The position numbers and the translations under genes were made by a program. The notes under the pieces are model-generated. The model was not told where the DNA came from, did not search any database, and was given only the letters and a program-made list of their open reading frames with translations. Shown one piece after another: positions 1-8,787 of a DNA stretch of 44,846 nt. This DNA is from Lachnospiraceae bacterium. Lineage in GTDB: Bacteria; Bacillota; Clostridia; Lachnospirales; Lachnospiraceae. Location: positions 1-44,846 of the forward strand of contig JAFVHP010000006.1 in the NCBI GenBank assembly GCA_017474455.1, in the 5' to 3' direction. Numbering within the stretch: the stretch's first letter is position 1; every line of letters begins with the position of its first letter.

Positions 1-2
1 AT

Positions 3-140
3 TACAACACGCCGCTGGAAGCCGAGTACGACGGTTCAGGTCTTGGCCTGATGGGCCCTTACTGTGACCTTGGGAAGGGAGCAGGAAACTATAAACTGGA
101 TTCTCACGCTACCGAACGTAAACTGTTGCTTGTCTGGTAA
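3..140 (+). CDS. C-terminal end of an unidentified protein (partial)
   Basis: An open frame enters from the left edge and stops at TAA 138-140, giving 45 residues that end in LLLVW. The composition is protein-like (Gly-, Leu- and charge-rich) and the frame is followed about 60 bases later by a strong terminator, as expected for the end of a transcription unit. I do not recognise the family from this fragment, and most of the gene lies outside the window. Confidence 0.5.
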   Translation, partial: YNTPLEAEYDGSGLGLMGPYCDLGKGAGNYKLDSHATERKLLLVW

Positions 141-199
141 ATCGGAGAGAGTAGATACGAACAGGGAATGGACCCGGTATTTACGCGGGTTTGAAATTG

Positions 200-240
200 A
201 AAAAGCCTTACTGCAGCATCAGCCGCAGTAAGGCTTTTTT
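200..240 (+). terminator. Rho-independent terminator
   Basis: A 15-bp perfect stem (AAAAAGCCTTACTGC at 200-214 against its complement at 225-239) with a 10-base loop ends in a run of T. The A tract on the 5' side means it could also work in reverse. It closes the gene that enters from the left edge. TetR-like coding sequence begins directly behind it. Confidence 0.9.
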
Positions 241-531
241 GAATTAACGACAGCTTATTTTGAGGATGTAATAAAGAATAAAAAGGCCTACAAGACCTTT
301 TTGGCGAGTCGGCAGGAAACAGCTTTGCCTCAACACTGGTGGAATTTTTCAGTTCAGGTTATGTTCCCGTTAATAAGCAAAAACGATGAGTTCACGGATC
401 GTTTTATTCGTCTGTATATTGCCAACGGAACTGTTGGCATGCTTCGTGAATGGGTTGAAAAGGATTGCCCGGTCAGCAGCGAAAAAATGGCAGAAATGAT
501 GTATTCCCTTTCACGGAAAGTCATTGTCTGA
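232..531 (+). pseudogene. TetR/AcrR-family regulator, C-terminal remnant
   Basis: From base 232, directly behind the terminator, the frame encodes about 99 residues resembling the ligand-binding C-terminal domain of TetR-family regulators. An early YFEDVIKNKKAYKTFLAS stretch is followed by ANGTVGMLREWVEKDCP and SSEKMAEMM, the usual last helices of that domain. The N-terminal helix-turn-helix is absent: the in-frame TAA at 229-231 and the terminator stem occupy its place. The only possible start is a TTG at 301 without a clear ribosome binding site. I read it as a decayed gene that lost its DNA-binding half. A separately translated stub is possible but unlikely. Confidence 0.6.
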
Positions 532-577
532 TGAGAAACGCATAACTCAAAGACGCGGCATTATACCGGGATCGATT

Positions 578-901
578 TTATCTGCCGATCTTTATTGTCG
601 AAACGACAGCATATATAACAACAGCCAGAATGAGTGGTATCTCAAGCAGATCGATCCTGGTATCAAAGAAGATTATCGATGATCCGATAATAAGAAACAA
701 AAGGCTTAAAAGAAGGAAAACGATCGCTGACTGCCTGTAAAGGGGCTTTTTATCCATTGCCTCCCGTTCTTCCTTTGAGGCATAAATATATGCGTTATTG
801 AATAAAAAGCCCCTGTTTCTGAAACTTCTGAAGCTGATCACGGCAAATGTGACCGCAATTATAAATACCACTGCCGCGGCGATCCACTCTGTTGAGGTCA
901 T
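578..901 (-). CDS. DUF3784-family small membrane protein
   Basis: A protein of 107 residues with a hydrophobic helix at about 8-25 and two more at about 59-79 and 86-103. Between helices one and two is a conserved-looking cytosolic stretch containing FNNAYIYASKEERE and MDKKPLYRQ, typical of the DUF3784 family of Firmicutes. Its function is unknown. It lies 47 bases downstream of the M13 peptidase on the same strand, with an AGGCGG-like ribosome binding site before ATG 901, so the two are probably co-transcribed. The family call rests on motif recognition only. Confidence 0.75.
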   Translation of the reverse strand: MTSTEWIAAAVVFIIAVTFAVISFRSFRNRGFLFNNAYIYASKEEREAMDKKPLYRQSAIVFLLLSLLFLIIGSSIIFFDTRIDLLEIPLILAVVIYAVVSTIKIGR

Positions 902-948
902 ATCGTATACCGCCTGTTTCGCGTCTGCAACGCCGTCGGCAGTGCGGT

Positions 949-3039
949 TTACCAGACGGCCACCCGGTCTTCGGGCGCGATATACATACCGTCACCCTCC
1001 GTGATCCCGTAGAAGTTCAGGAAATCATCAAACTGGGCGAGGGTGGCGTTTATGCGCAGATAATGCGCCGGGTGTACGTCCATCAGGATCGCCTCCCTTA
1101 CGGCTTCCGGCGTCGACTGGTCGCGCCACAGTTTCGCGTACTGACGGAAGAATGTATCATAATCAAATCCCTCCATCTGTTTTGCTATATAGAGAAGGCA
1201 CTTCATACTCGTCATATCGGCGATCGCCTCTGTCTTGATCCTGTCACCGGAATACTTCAGGCCTTCCATCGGGACAAATCCGTCATACCAGGCCACGAGC
1301 TTCGCGACACGGTCCTGGAACGTCGTATAGTCCTCGTCCGTCCACCAGTTTATTCTGCGTCCGTCCTTATCGTACTCCGCACCGCTGGTGTCAAAAGCAT
1401 GGGAGATCTCATGGCCGATGATCATTCCGATCCCGCCCATTTTCTGTTCGAAGCTCATATCGTCGGCGTAGATCTCACCGACCAGGACCCCGGCCTGTAT
1501 ATTGATGGAATTGTTGTAGGGCGAGTAAGCTGCGTTGACCGTGGATGCCGGAAGATCGATCTGGTTCCATTTATATATATCGGCTTTTGTCCCTAACTTA
1601 GCGGCTTTCCGCTCGGTTTTGAACCTTTCGATCGCCCTGCGTGCCTCAAGGAGGCTTCCTCCTTCGTCGGGCCCGGCAAAATCAAGTCCGGACCAGTCTT
1701 CCAGTTCATCAGGGAAGACAACATTCACCCGCATATTGTCCAGCTTTTCTATGGCGGCTTTCCTGGTCTCGGGACTCAGCCAGTCAACTTCGTTTTCAAG
1801 CATTTCCCGGTAATACTTTTTGAAATCTTCAACGATCGCGGCGATATCTTCCTGCTGCTGCTCGGTACAATACGTCCGGATATACAGGTTATCCATCGGG
1901 ATGGGCAGGTACCCCGCGACCGTTGACAGCACGATCAGATCTTCATTGGCCTCCGAATCGAGCCCGGCCATCGCTCCATACATTTCCGCAACCGTTTTGC
2001 TCGTCTCCTTATCCAGAAGGTCGGTCAGTTCAGAGGCTGTCCTGACAGCAAGCCAGTCTTTGATCAGCGGGACGTTTTCTTCGGTAAATATGTCTTTCAG
2101 TGCGGAAAAATACTCCGGAACCGTGATGCATATCGTATCAGCGCCGGAAAGGCCGGACGCATCCAGCATCTTATCGACCGGAACACCTTCGGACATTTCC
2201 GTAAACTCCTCGAGGGTGTAGCAGTCTTCAGCGTCCGTATTCTTGCTCCGCTGATGCTTATCGGAAGGGATCGCTTCAGCCAGCAGTGCTTCATAGGCGA
2301 TCGAATTCTCGAACATATCCGACGCCTCTTCTTCGTTAAATCCCAGCCTTACGAGCATATAATCCGAAACCTGCTTTGCCTCGTCGTAAAACAGATCTCC
2401 GACATCGGTCCGGTTCCGGTATTCTTCTTCCGTTCCGAGCGTCAGGCCCGGCGGATCAAGATAGGTGATATAGACTGAAGAATCGACCGGATCCGCATCT
2501 ACATTCATCGTGAACGGATACAGCTGCATCAGATTGTGCTCTGAACACATATAGTCGTAGAGTTCGTCCAGGCTGTCTATGTCCCTGATGGCATCCATGT
2601 AAGGCTTCGCGGGTTCAATTCCCTGGGCGTCACGATAATCCCAGTCTGACACAAGCGCATAGAGTTTATGCACAAGTTCCGCGTCATGCCCTGTAAGGCT
2701 GTCATCTGTGAGGAGCTTCATCTTCCGGTCCATCAGGATCAGCTCGGCTTCACCCAAAGACGTGAGTGAAGGCACCAAATCCGGAAGTGTCGTATTCAAT
2801 ATCCAGTCTTTATTGACATATAATGCGAAATTATCCTTCAGCTCTGCAGGCGTATCTTCCGTAACGTTTCCGATGATATCCGGATTCAGCCAGCGCCCGT
2901 CAGGAATCTTCGTGTCGTCAGCGGCAGGCACGGCAGTTATCTCTGCACCGCCTGCGGCAGTTACGGCAGGAATTTCGACCGAACATGCAGTGGTTCCCAG
3001 CAGGGCCAGAAGCAGAAGTCCACATATTATCCTTTTCAT
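949..3039 (-). CDS. M13-family zinc metallopeptidase, lipoprotein (PepO/neprilysin-like)
   Basis: A protein of 696 residues, normal length for peptidase family M13. The N-terminus is a lipoprotein signal (MKRIICGLLLLALLGTTAC, lipid-modified Cys at 19), so the enzyme should be anchored on the outer face of the membrane. The zinc site is visible: HEISH at 543-547 gives two His ligands, and EAIAD at 604-608 gives the third ligand Glu and the supporting Asp. A substrate-binding NAAY motif and a C-terminal PEDRVAVW (family ending near RxxxW) complete the set. Family members cut oligopeptides. AAAGGAG precedes the ATG at good spacing. It is followed by the DUF3784 gene, and LysR lies upstream on the same strand with a 127-base gap. 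Confidence 0.95.
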   Translation of the reverse strand: MKRIICGLLLLALLGTTACSVEIPAVTAAGGAEITAVPAADDTKIPDGRWLNPDIIGNVTEDTPAELKDNFALYVNKDWILNTTLPDLVPSLTSLGEAELILMDRKMKLLTDDSLTGHDAELVHKLYALVSDWDYRDAQGIEPAKPYMDAIRDIDSLDELYDYMCSEHNLMQLYPFTMNVDADPVDSSVYITYLDPPGLTLGTEEEYRNRTDVGDLFYDEAKQVSDYMLVRLGFNEEEASDMFENSIAYEALLAEAIPSDKHQRSKNTDAEDCYTLEEFTEMSEGVPVDKMLDASGLSGADTICITVPEYFSALKDIFTEENVPLIKDWLAVRTASELTDLLDKETSKTVAEMYGAMAGLDSEANEDLIVLSTVAGYLPIPMDNLYIRTYCTEQQQEDIAAIVEDFKKYYREMLENEVDWLSPETRKAAIEKLDNMRVNVVFPDELEDWSGLDFAGPDEGGSLLEARRAIERFKTERKAAKLGTKADIYKWNQIDLPASTVNAAYSPYNNSINIQAGVLVGEIYADDMSFEQKMGGIGMIIGHEISHAFDTSGAEYDKDGRRINWWTDEDYTTFQDRVAKLVAWYDGFVPMEGLKYSGDRIKTEAIADMTSMKCLLYIAKQMEGFDYDTFFRQYAKLWRDQSTPEAVREAILMDVHPAHYLRINATLAQFDDFLNFYGITEGDGMYIAPEDRVAVW

Positions 3040-3166
3040 TACGTGCTCCTTTCAACAGTGATCATGAAGTTGATATAATTCATTATAATTCATACGGATA
3101 TGTACGGAAACAGGCAGGCCGCCTGACGTATCTGCATGACTTCAATCCCGATTCATTCAGGAATGT

Positions 3167-4039
3167 TTAACGGTGCAGCGAGCGGAATAATCCCCCAAGT
3201 TCGGAAACAGGAAGCGCGGCTTTTCGGTACAAAGGACAGACCAGAAACGTCTTATCAAGTTTCCGGGGCCGGATCGGGACTGCGCAGAGTCCGTAATAAT
3301 CTGCCAGGGGCTTTATTCCGACGGCTATTGACTTACCGGAAGCCACGCGTACCGACATGACATCATAATTTGTTGATGACATCCTGTCCACTTTTACGCC
3401 AGGCGGCAAAAGCGTTTCTTTCTGTGTGTTCCTGGTAAGTTCTTCCGTTTCAACAAAAAAAGTCTCTTCTTCCAGCTCTTCCAAATGTACAGATCTTTTC
3501 CCGGCAAGCGGATGCTCTCTGCTGACCAGAATGCAGCGTTCAAAAGAAAACAGGTGTTCTTTATAAAACCTGGTGTTATCACGGAAAGGTCCCATGAGCT
3601 TTTGAGGGAGGACGGCTATATCCCATTCCTGAGATGCAGCCAGCTTATAGATTTCGTTTTCCTCCACTGACCAGGACTGGAGTATGAGATTCGGATGCTG
3701 TTCAGAAAAAACCATTTCCGCGTGCGCAAGACGAAGAGCCGCCATACGCGGTGTGGAAACACAGCGGATGACCTGCCGGCCTTTGTATTGAAGCATTGCT
3801 GACTCCAGCGCTTTTGCAGAGTCCAATACAGGCTGTGCAAACCGTATAAATGTTTCTCCTGCTTCTGTCAGGGCAACAGACCGTGTATTGCGGATAAAGA
3901 GCGGTGCTTCCAGTGTTTTTTCGATTTTCCTGATCTGCTGAGAAAGGGCTGCCTGTGATATGAACAGGCTCTCTGCAGCCTTTGTAAAGCTCTTCTGACG
4001 TGCCACCTCTGTTATGTAACGGATCTGAAACAGCTCCAT
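3167..4039 (-). CDS. LysR-family transcriptional regulator
   Basis: A protein of 290 residues, typical LysR length. The winged helix-turn-helix occupies about residues 1-60 (SFTKAAESLFISQAALSQQI, then LTEAGE), followed by a linker helix and a periplasmic-binding-like effector domain that reads through to the C-terminus. A strong AGGAGG lies ahead of ATG 4039. The gene is divergent from the tryptophanase gene across about 200 bases, the classical layout in which a LysR protein controls its neighbour. Regulation of tryptophanase is therefore inferred from position. The effector could be tryptophan or another amino acid. Confidence 0.93.
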   Translation of the reverse strand: MELFQIRYITEVARQKSFTKAAESLFISQAALSQQIRKIEKTLEAPLFIRNTRSVALTEAGETFIRFAQPVLDSAKALESAMLQYKGRQVIRCVSTPRMAALRLAHAEMVFSEQHPNLILQSWSVEENEIYKLAASQEWDIAVLPQKLMGPFRDNTRFYKEHLFSFERCILVSREHPLAGKRSVHLEELEEETFFVETEELTRNTQKETLLPPGVKVDRMSSTNYDVMSVRVASGKSIAVGIKPLADYYGLCAVPIRPRKLDKTFLVCPLYRKAALPVSELGGLFRSLHR

Positions 4040-4078
4040 TGCAAATCCTCCTGATCACTACCTTACTGATCCGATGAT

Positions 4079-4097
4079 TTATAAGCGCAGATTATAA
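4079..4097. promoter_or_regulatory. Candidate LysR-binding dyad
   Basis: TTATAA at 4079-4084 and TTATAA at 4092-4097 flank a 7-base GC-richer centre, giving a dyad with the T-N11-A geometry of LysR sites. It lies 40 bases upstream of the LysR start and about 145 bases from the tryptophanase start. AT-rich hexamers of this kind occur by chance, so this is only a suggestion. Confidence 0.3.
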
Positions 4098-4242
4098 GAT
4101 GATTATATTTATGTATTATCCCTTTGTAAAACTTTACTTTATGATGAAACTGTAATGCGGTTCGAAAAGTTCGTCATCAGTTGTAAACCACCATTCTGAA
4201 CCGGTCGGTACTTACCATAAAACAGTAAAAGGAGGTATTACC

Positions 4243-5910
4243 ATGTCTGATGAATACAAACTGAACGTTCCGGCTCCCAGCCATTTTGCTTACGCCGTAC
4301 GAGATATTCCTTCCGTAACTGTGGCACAGCGGGAACGTGCGCTGAAAGCAACACATTATAACGAATTTGCATTCCCTTCAGGTATGCTGACCGTGGATAT
4401 GCTCTCAGATTCCGGCACGACAGCAATGACAAACCATCAATGGGCTTCGCTTTTTCTCGGCGATGAAGCTTATGGCCGTAATACAGGCTACTATGTACTG
4501 CTCGATACATTCCGGGATATTTTTGAGCGCGGCGGGGAAAAGAACTGGAAAAAGGTAATAGACCTTGTGCGCACAGACTGCCGCGATGTGGAAAAGATGA
4601 TGGATGAAGTCTATCTGTGTGAGTATGAAGGCGGTCTCTTTAACGGTGGTGCCGCTCAGATGGAACGTCCCAATGCTTTTATAATTCAGCAGGGCCGCGC
4701 TGCAGAGTCCGTGCTTATGGAGATCGTCAAAAAGATCCTTGCGCAGCGTTATCCGGGTAAAGTATTTACGATTCCCTCAAACGGCCATTTTGATACGACT
4801 GAGGGCAACATTAAACAAATGGGCTCTGTCCCGAGAAATCTGTATAATAAAGAACTGCTCTATGAGGTGCCGGAAGGCGGACGTTATTCCAAAAATCCGT
4901 TTAAGGGAAATATGGATCTGGATAAACTCCGGAAACTGATCGACACCGTCGGACCGGAAAATGTTCCCCTGATCTTTTCCTGCATTACCAATAACCCGGT
5001 TTGCGGACAGGCTGTCGCCATGGCTAACATCCGAGCCGTCAGCGAGATCGCGCACAGCTACAATATCCCATATATACTCGATGCCGCGCGATGGGCTGAG
5101 AATGCATACTTCATTAAAATGAACGAAGAAGGATATGCCGACAAGTCGATCGCCGAGATCGCTACGGAAATGTTCTCATACTGCGACGGTTTTACGATGT
5201 CCGCAAAAAAAGATGGTCACTCCAATATGGGCGGAATGCTCGCATTCCGTGATAAAGGCCTGTTCTGGAAAAACTTCTCGGATTTTAACGAAGACGGCAC
5301 AGTAAAAACAGACGTGGGCGTACTTCTTAAAGTCAAGCAGATCTCCTGTTATGGAAATGACAGCTACGGCGGCATGAGCGGCCGCGATATCATGGCTCTT
5401 TCGGTCGGACTTTATGAAAGCTGCTGCTTTGAATACCTGGATGAGCGCGTCCGCCAGGTCAACTATCTCGCGGAAGGGTTTTATGATGCCGGTATCAAGG
5501 GCGTAGTTCTTCCTGCCGGAGGCCACGCTGTTTACATCAATATGGATGAATTCTTTGACGGCAGGCGGGGACACGATTCGTTTGCCGGTGAAGGTTTTTC
5601 TCTTGAACTGATCCGCCGCTACGGGATCCGTGTTTCAGAACTGGGCGATTACTCAATGGAGTACGATCTGAAGACTCCGGACCAGCAGGCGGAGGTCGCC
5701 AATGTGGTCCGTTTTGCAATAGACCGCAGCCGTTTGACCAAAGAACACCTTGATTATGTGATCGCGGCAGTGAAGGCTTTGTACGAAGACCGTGACTCCA
5801 TCCCCAATATGAGGATCGTCTGGGGCCATAACCTTCCAATGCGTCATTTTCACGCATTCCTTGAGCCGTATGCGCCTTCTGAAGATCAGCTCTGCTGCAA
5901 TAAGAACTGA
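4243..5910 (+). CDS. tnaA: Tryptophanase-family PLP lyase, long form
   Basis: A protein of 555 residues against about 470 for typical tryptophanases. It belongs to the beta-eliminating PLP lyases that split tryptophan into indole, pyruvate and ammonia. Visible family features are GDEAYG (73-78), the QQGRAAE cofactor-phosphate region (149-155), the D280-AARWAENAYF strand with the Asp that contacts the pyridine nitrogen, and SAKKD with the PLP lysine at 323. An insertion of roughly 45-50 residues (about 96-145) separates the first helices from the QGR motif and explains much of the extra length. The late motif reads IRVSELG: Leu stands where tyrosine phenol-lyases carry the phenol-binding Arg, so tryptophanase is favoured. 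AGGAGG precedes ATG. I saw no TnaC-like leader peptide upstream. Confidence 0.88.
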   Translation: MSDEYKLNVPAPSHFAYAVRDIPSVTVAQRERALKATHYNEFAFPSGMLTVDMLSDSGTTAMTNHQWASLFLGDEAYGRNTGYYVLLDTFRDIFERGGEKNWKKVIDLVRTDCRDVEKMMDEVYLCEYEGGLFNGGAAQMERPNAFIIQQGRAAESVLMEIVKKILAQRYPGKVFTIPSNGHFDTTEGNIKQMGSVPRNLYNKELLYEVPEGGRYSKNPFKGNMDLDKLRKLIDTVGPENVPLIFSCITNNPVCGQAVAMANIRAVSEIAHSYNIPYILDAARWAENAYFIKMNEEGYADKSIAEIATEMFSYCDGFTMSAKKDGHSNMGGMLAFRDKGLFWKNFSDFNEDGTVKTDVGVLLKVKQISCYGNDSYGGMSGRDIMALSVGLYESCCFEYLDERVRQVNYLAEGFYDAGIKGVVLPAGGHAVYINMDEFFDGRRGHDSFAGEGFSLELIRRYGIRVSELGDYSMEYDLKTPDQQAEVANVVRFAIDRSRLTKEHLDYVIAAVKALYEDRDSIPNMRIVWGHNLPMRHFHAFLEPYAPSEDQLCCNKN

Positions 5911-5955
5911 TCAGGTACGGCTGAAACATTACAGAAAATCCCGGAGGCCATTAAG

Positions 5956-5991
5956 AAAGGGGGCCCGCATCTTCTGATGCGGACCCCCTTT
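5956..5991 (+). terminator. Terminator between convergent genes
   Basis: A 16-bp stem with one mismatch (AAAGGGGGCCCGCATC against GATGCGGACCCCCTTT) around a TTCT loop. The A-run on one side and T-run on the other are short, but it lies 45 bases after the tryptophanase stop and 35 bases from the stop of the convergent transporter, so it may serve both. Confidence 0.75.
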
Positions 5992-6025
5992 GTCGATGCC
6001 TGTTTATGACCGGATCAGAACCGGA

Positions 6026-7423
6026 TCACTTCTTTGCACGTTTTGCAGCCAGGCGCGCGCGTACGCCGTCCATATAGCCGGGCTTATCCAGTGAGTAGAT
6101 CAGCAGAGGGATGATGCCGATAAAGAAGAAGAGTGCCGGTACGATGTTGACCGCAACGTTTATTCCGCTGAGGATGTGGTCGGTAACATGATCCATGTCG
6201 GTGTATCCGTAAAGGCCCAGAATACCAAGGCAGATCGCGTTTCCGATCGCGCTGCCGACCTTGGTGCCGAGACCCTGGAAGGAGAACGCCATACCGTCGT
6301 TGCGGATACCGTGCTTGTCCTCGAAATCATCGATAGCATCGATCATCATGATACCGCCGCAGGGACCTGCGATATAACCAAGTCCGTAGTAGATCAGGAC
6401 GATAGTCGTGAACAGCAGATTCTCGGAAGGACCGAAGAACAGGATAATCAGTGCGGTGCCCTGGATGACCATGGAGATGATCGCGGTGGTGCGCTTGCCG
6501 AATTTTTCAATAAATGCAGGTGCGAAGGGCATGATGATGGTCCCGACGATCATCTGCATCATCATGAACATGGTGACGTAATTGAAGTGGAAACTGCCGA
6601 TGGCAAAAATATCAGCAAAGACTTTCGGGTTCTTGGGTCCGATGCCGAGATAGAAGTAAACAGCTACGGCGATCCTGCCCAGCATGCCGGTCATGTTGAA
6701 GATGGCATAGAAGATAGCGCATACAAGGTTCTTGTTGCTGAATACCAGCTTGAGGCCCTCCAGTATGGAACCCTGGTCTTCCTTCTTAACGGTGATCCGT
6801 TCCTTGCAGAAGAATGCAACAGCCCAGAACATCGGCAGAGCGACGAGCGCAAGGACGATAGCGGTGGTGTGATAGCCGGCAGCCTGGTCGCCGTGCCCGA
6901 ACATGGTGATCAGCGGCAGCACAGTGGCGTTCAGGACGATCTGGCCGATCGTCATGCCCATCATCTGGGCACTCATCAGGCGGTTGACTTCATGAGGCTC
7001 GGAGCTCATAACTGCAGGAAGTGCAAGATAAGGAACGTTCGTTACTGTGTAGGCCATGCCCAGTCCGATGTAGGTGATGTAAGCATAAGCCAGCTTGGCG
7101 CCGCTGCCGAAGCCCGGGACTGTGAATGTCAGGATAGTGAAGAGAACGAGTACCGGCGCACCAAGGAAGATGTACGGACGGAACCGTCCGAAGCGGGTAT
7201 GGGTGCGTTCCATGATGGTGCCCATCATAGGATCGTTAACACCGTCCCAGATCCTGGCAATGAGCATCAGGATCGCGACGATTCCGGGAGCGAGACCGAA
7301 TACGTCCGTATAGAAGATCGAGAGATAGGTGCTGACCATAGTCCATGACATCTGGGACGCGAAATTGCCCATGCCATAGACGAAGTACTCTTTAAATCCG
7401 AGAGGCTTCAGCGTTTTTTCCAT
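6026..7423 (-). CDS. GPH-family sugar:cation symporter (MelB-like, MFS)
   Basis: A protein of 465 residues with about 12 hydrophobic helices. Motifs fit glycoside-pentoside-hexuronide:cation symporters: an early GMGNFASQM, then ARIWDGVNDPMMG carrying the cation-site acidic residues, and RFGRFRPYI in the loop after helix 2. It should import a glycoside or uronide with Na+ or H+. I chose the ATG at 7421-7423 because AGGAAAGGAAAT lies at correct spacing, while an upstream ATG (7465) would add 14 unlikely residues and has no clear site. It is divergent from butyrate kinase and convergent with tryptophanase. The substrate cannot be told from sequence. Confidence 0.92.
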   Translation of the reverse strand: MEKTLKPLGFKEYFVYGMGNFASQMSWTMVSTYLSIFYTDVFGLAPGIVAILMLIARIWDGVNDPMMGTIMERTHTRFGRFRPYIFLGAPVLVLFTILTFTVPGFGSGAKLAYAYITYIGLGMAYTVTNVPYLALPAVMSSEPHEVNRLMSAQMMGMTIGQIVLNATVLPLITMFGHGDQAAGYHTTAIVLALVALPMFWAVAFFCKERITVKKEDQGSILEGLKLVFSNKNLVCAIFYAIFNMTGMLGRIAVAVYFYLGIGPKNPKVFADIFAIGSFHFNYVTMFMMMQMIVGTIIMPFAPAFIEKFGKRTTAIISMVIQGTALIILFFGPSENLLFTTIVLIYYGLGYIAGPCGGIMMIDAIDDFEDKHGIRNDGMAFSFQGLGTKVGSAIGNAICLGILGLYGYTDMDHVTDHILSGINVAVNIVPALFFFIGIIPLLIYSLDKPGYMDGVRARLAAKRAKK

Positions 7424-7626
7424 GATTATTTCCTTTCCTGTGAAATCGGAACCGTCCCAATACAATTATGAAGGCTGAAACAACGGATGCACGTGCTGTG
7501 GGCGATCCTTTTTGTGCAACGGATATATTCTATAATGAAAGCGCTGAAGTTGGAAGAGTCACTGGTACCTGTGCATGATAGAATGAGTGCAGAAGTAATT
7601 TTGTTTATGGGGGAAAGCAGGGAACT

Positions 7627-8748
7627 ATGGATAAGAAAATGAAGATCTTTGCGCTGAACATCGGATCGACATCTACCAAGGTCGCCATGTTCGAAGGCAG
7701 GGAAAAGGTCTATGAAGGAAAGGCGGAGCATGATGCGGGCAGGATCAGGAGCTATAAGTCCATCATGGACCAGAAGGAAATGCGGGTCGAGGGGATCAAA
7801 GAACTGCTGCAAAAGGCCGGGCTGACGCTGGAAGGCTGCGATGCCGTCGTCGCCCGGTGCGGCGGAACCGGCCCTATTCCCGGAGGAACTTATGTCGTTA
7901 ACAAAACACTGGTGGAGAGGCTGACGGACCCGTCCACACACAAGCATAATGCGGACCTGGGAGGTGTGATCGCGGACATGCTGGCCAGGGAGTACGGCTG
8001 TCGTGCTTTCTTCGTGGATTCACCGGAGACGGATGAATTCCAGCCGCTGGCGAGGATCACGGGATTTAAGGATGTGTATAAGGTCTGTTCCACGCACACG
8101 CTGAACCAGAAGGCTGTCTGCCGTTTCTATGCGGAAAAATGCGGGAAAAAGTATCAGGACCTGAACCTGGTCGTCGCGCATATCGGCGGCGGGGTATCCG
8201 TATCCGCGCATCGCAGGGGCCGTATCATTGATTCGACTAACCTTATCAAAGGCGACGGTCCGATGGCGCCGACGAGGAGCGGCGAGATCCAGGCCATGAC
8301 GATCATTGACTTGGCTTATTCCGGCAAGTGGGAGAGAAAGGCGCTGGAAGACCGCGTGAACATGGGCGGCGGCCTGATGGATCATCTGGGTACGGCGGAT
8401 GTCGTGGAGATCCGCAGAAGGATCGATAACGGGGATAAGTATGCGGAATACGTTTATGACGGAATGATCTACCAGATCGGGAAATACATCGGGATGATGG
8501 GAGCCGTGCTGGAAGGCGCAGTCGATGCCGTCCTGCTGACAGGCGGGATCTCCAGGGATGAATATCTCGTGGGGAAACTTAAAAAGATGTGCGGGTATCT
8601 TGCACCGGTCGAAGCCATCGCCGGTGAGTTTGAGATGGAAGCGCTCGGGCTTGGCGCGTATCGTGTCCTCTCCGGGGAGGAAGAAGCCCGTGAATACGAG
8701 GAAGAGTTTACATTTACGGGAATCGAGGACCTGCTGAAGGATTATTGA
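7627..8748 (+). CDS. buk: Butyrate kinase (acetate kinase superfamily)
   Basis: A protein of 373 residues, near the family's usual length of about 355. It catalyses butyryl phosphate + ADP to butyrate + ATP or a related short or branched acyl phosphate. The N-terminal phosphate loop LNIGSTSTKVAMF, the conserved RCGGTGPIPGG and HIGGGVSVSAH, and the late LTGGISRDE adenosine motif are all present. Phosphotransbutyrylase, the usual partner upstream, is absent: the neighbour is a divergent transporter. Instead it heads a run of redox genes with 39 bases to the next start. ATG 7627 has an AGGGA site; an in-frame ATG at 7639 is an alternative. Its real acyl substrate here is unknown. Confidence 0.93.
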   Translation: MDKKMKIFALNIGSTSTKVAMFEGREKVYEGKAEHDAGRIRSYKSIMDQKEMRVEGIKELLQKAGLTLEGCDAVVARCGGTGPIPGGTYVVNKTLVERLTDPSTHKHNADLGGVIADMLAREYGCRAFFVDSPETDEFQPLARITGFKDVYKVCSTHTLNQKAVCRFYAEKCGKKYQDLNLVVAHIGGGVSVSAHRRGRIIDSTNLIKGDGPMAPTRSGEIQAMTIIDLAYSGKWERKALEDRVNMGGGLMDHLGTADVVEIRRRIDNGDKYAEYVYDGMIYQIGKYIGMMGAVLEGAVDAVLLTGGISRDEYLVGKLKKMCGYLAPVEAIAGEFEMEALGLGAYRVLSGEEEAREYEEEFTFTGIEDLLKDY

Positions 8749-8787
8749 CAGGACCTTAAGGAAAAACAGATCAAAGGGGGGAGCGGA

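Noticed and set aside
4040-4242. TnaC-type leader peptide and attenuator before tryptophanase
   Set aside because: I found no short frame with the needed Trp and Pro codons and no rho-site-like region. The neighbouring LysR gene is a simpler regulator.
4243-5910. Annotation as tyrosine phenol-lyase
   Set aside because: The phenol-binding Arg position is Leu (SELG), as expected for tryptophanase-type enzymes. The insertion leaves some doubt about substrate, not about the family.
6176-7348. A 390-codon open frame on the plus strand opposite the sugar symporter
   Set aside because: It is antisense to a clear membrane transporter, very rich in Asp, His and Glu, and has no domain or ribosome binding site. 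It is a shadow of the transporter's codon use.
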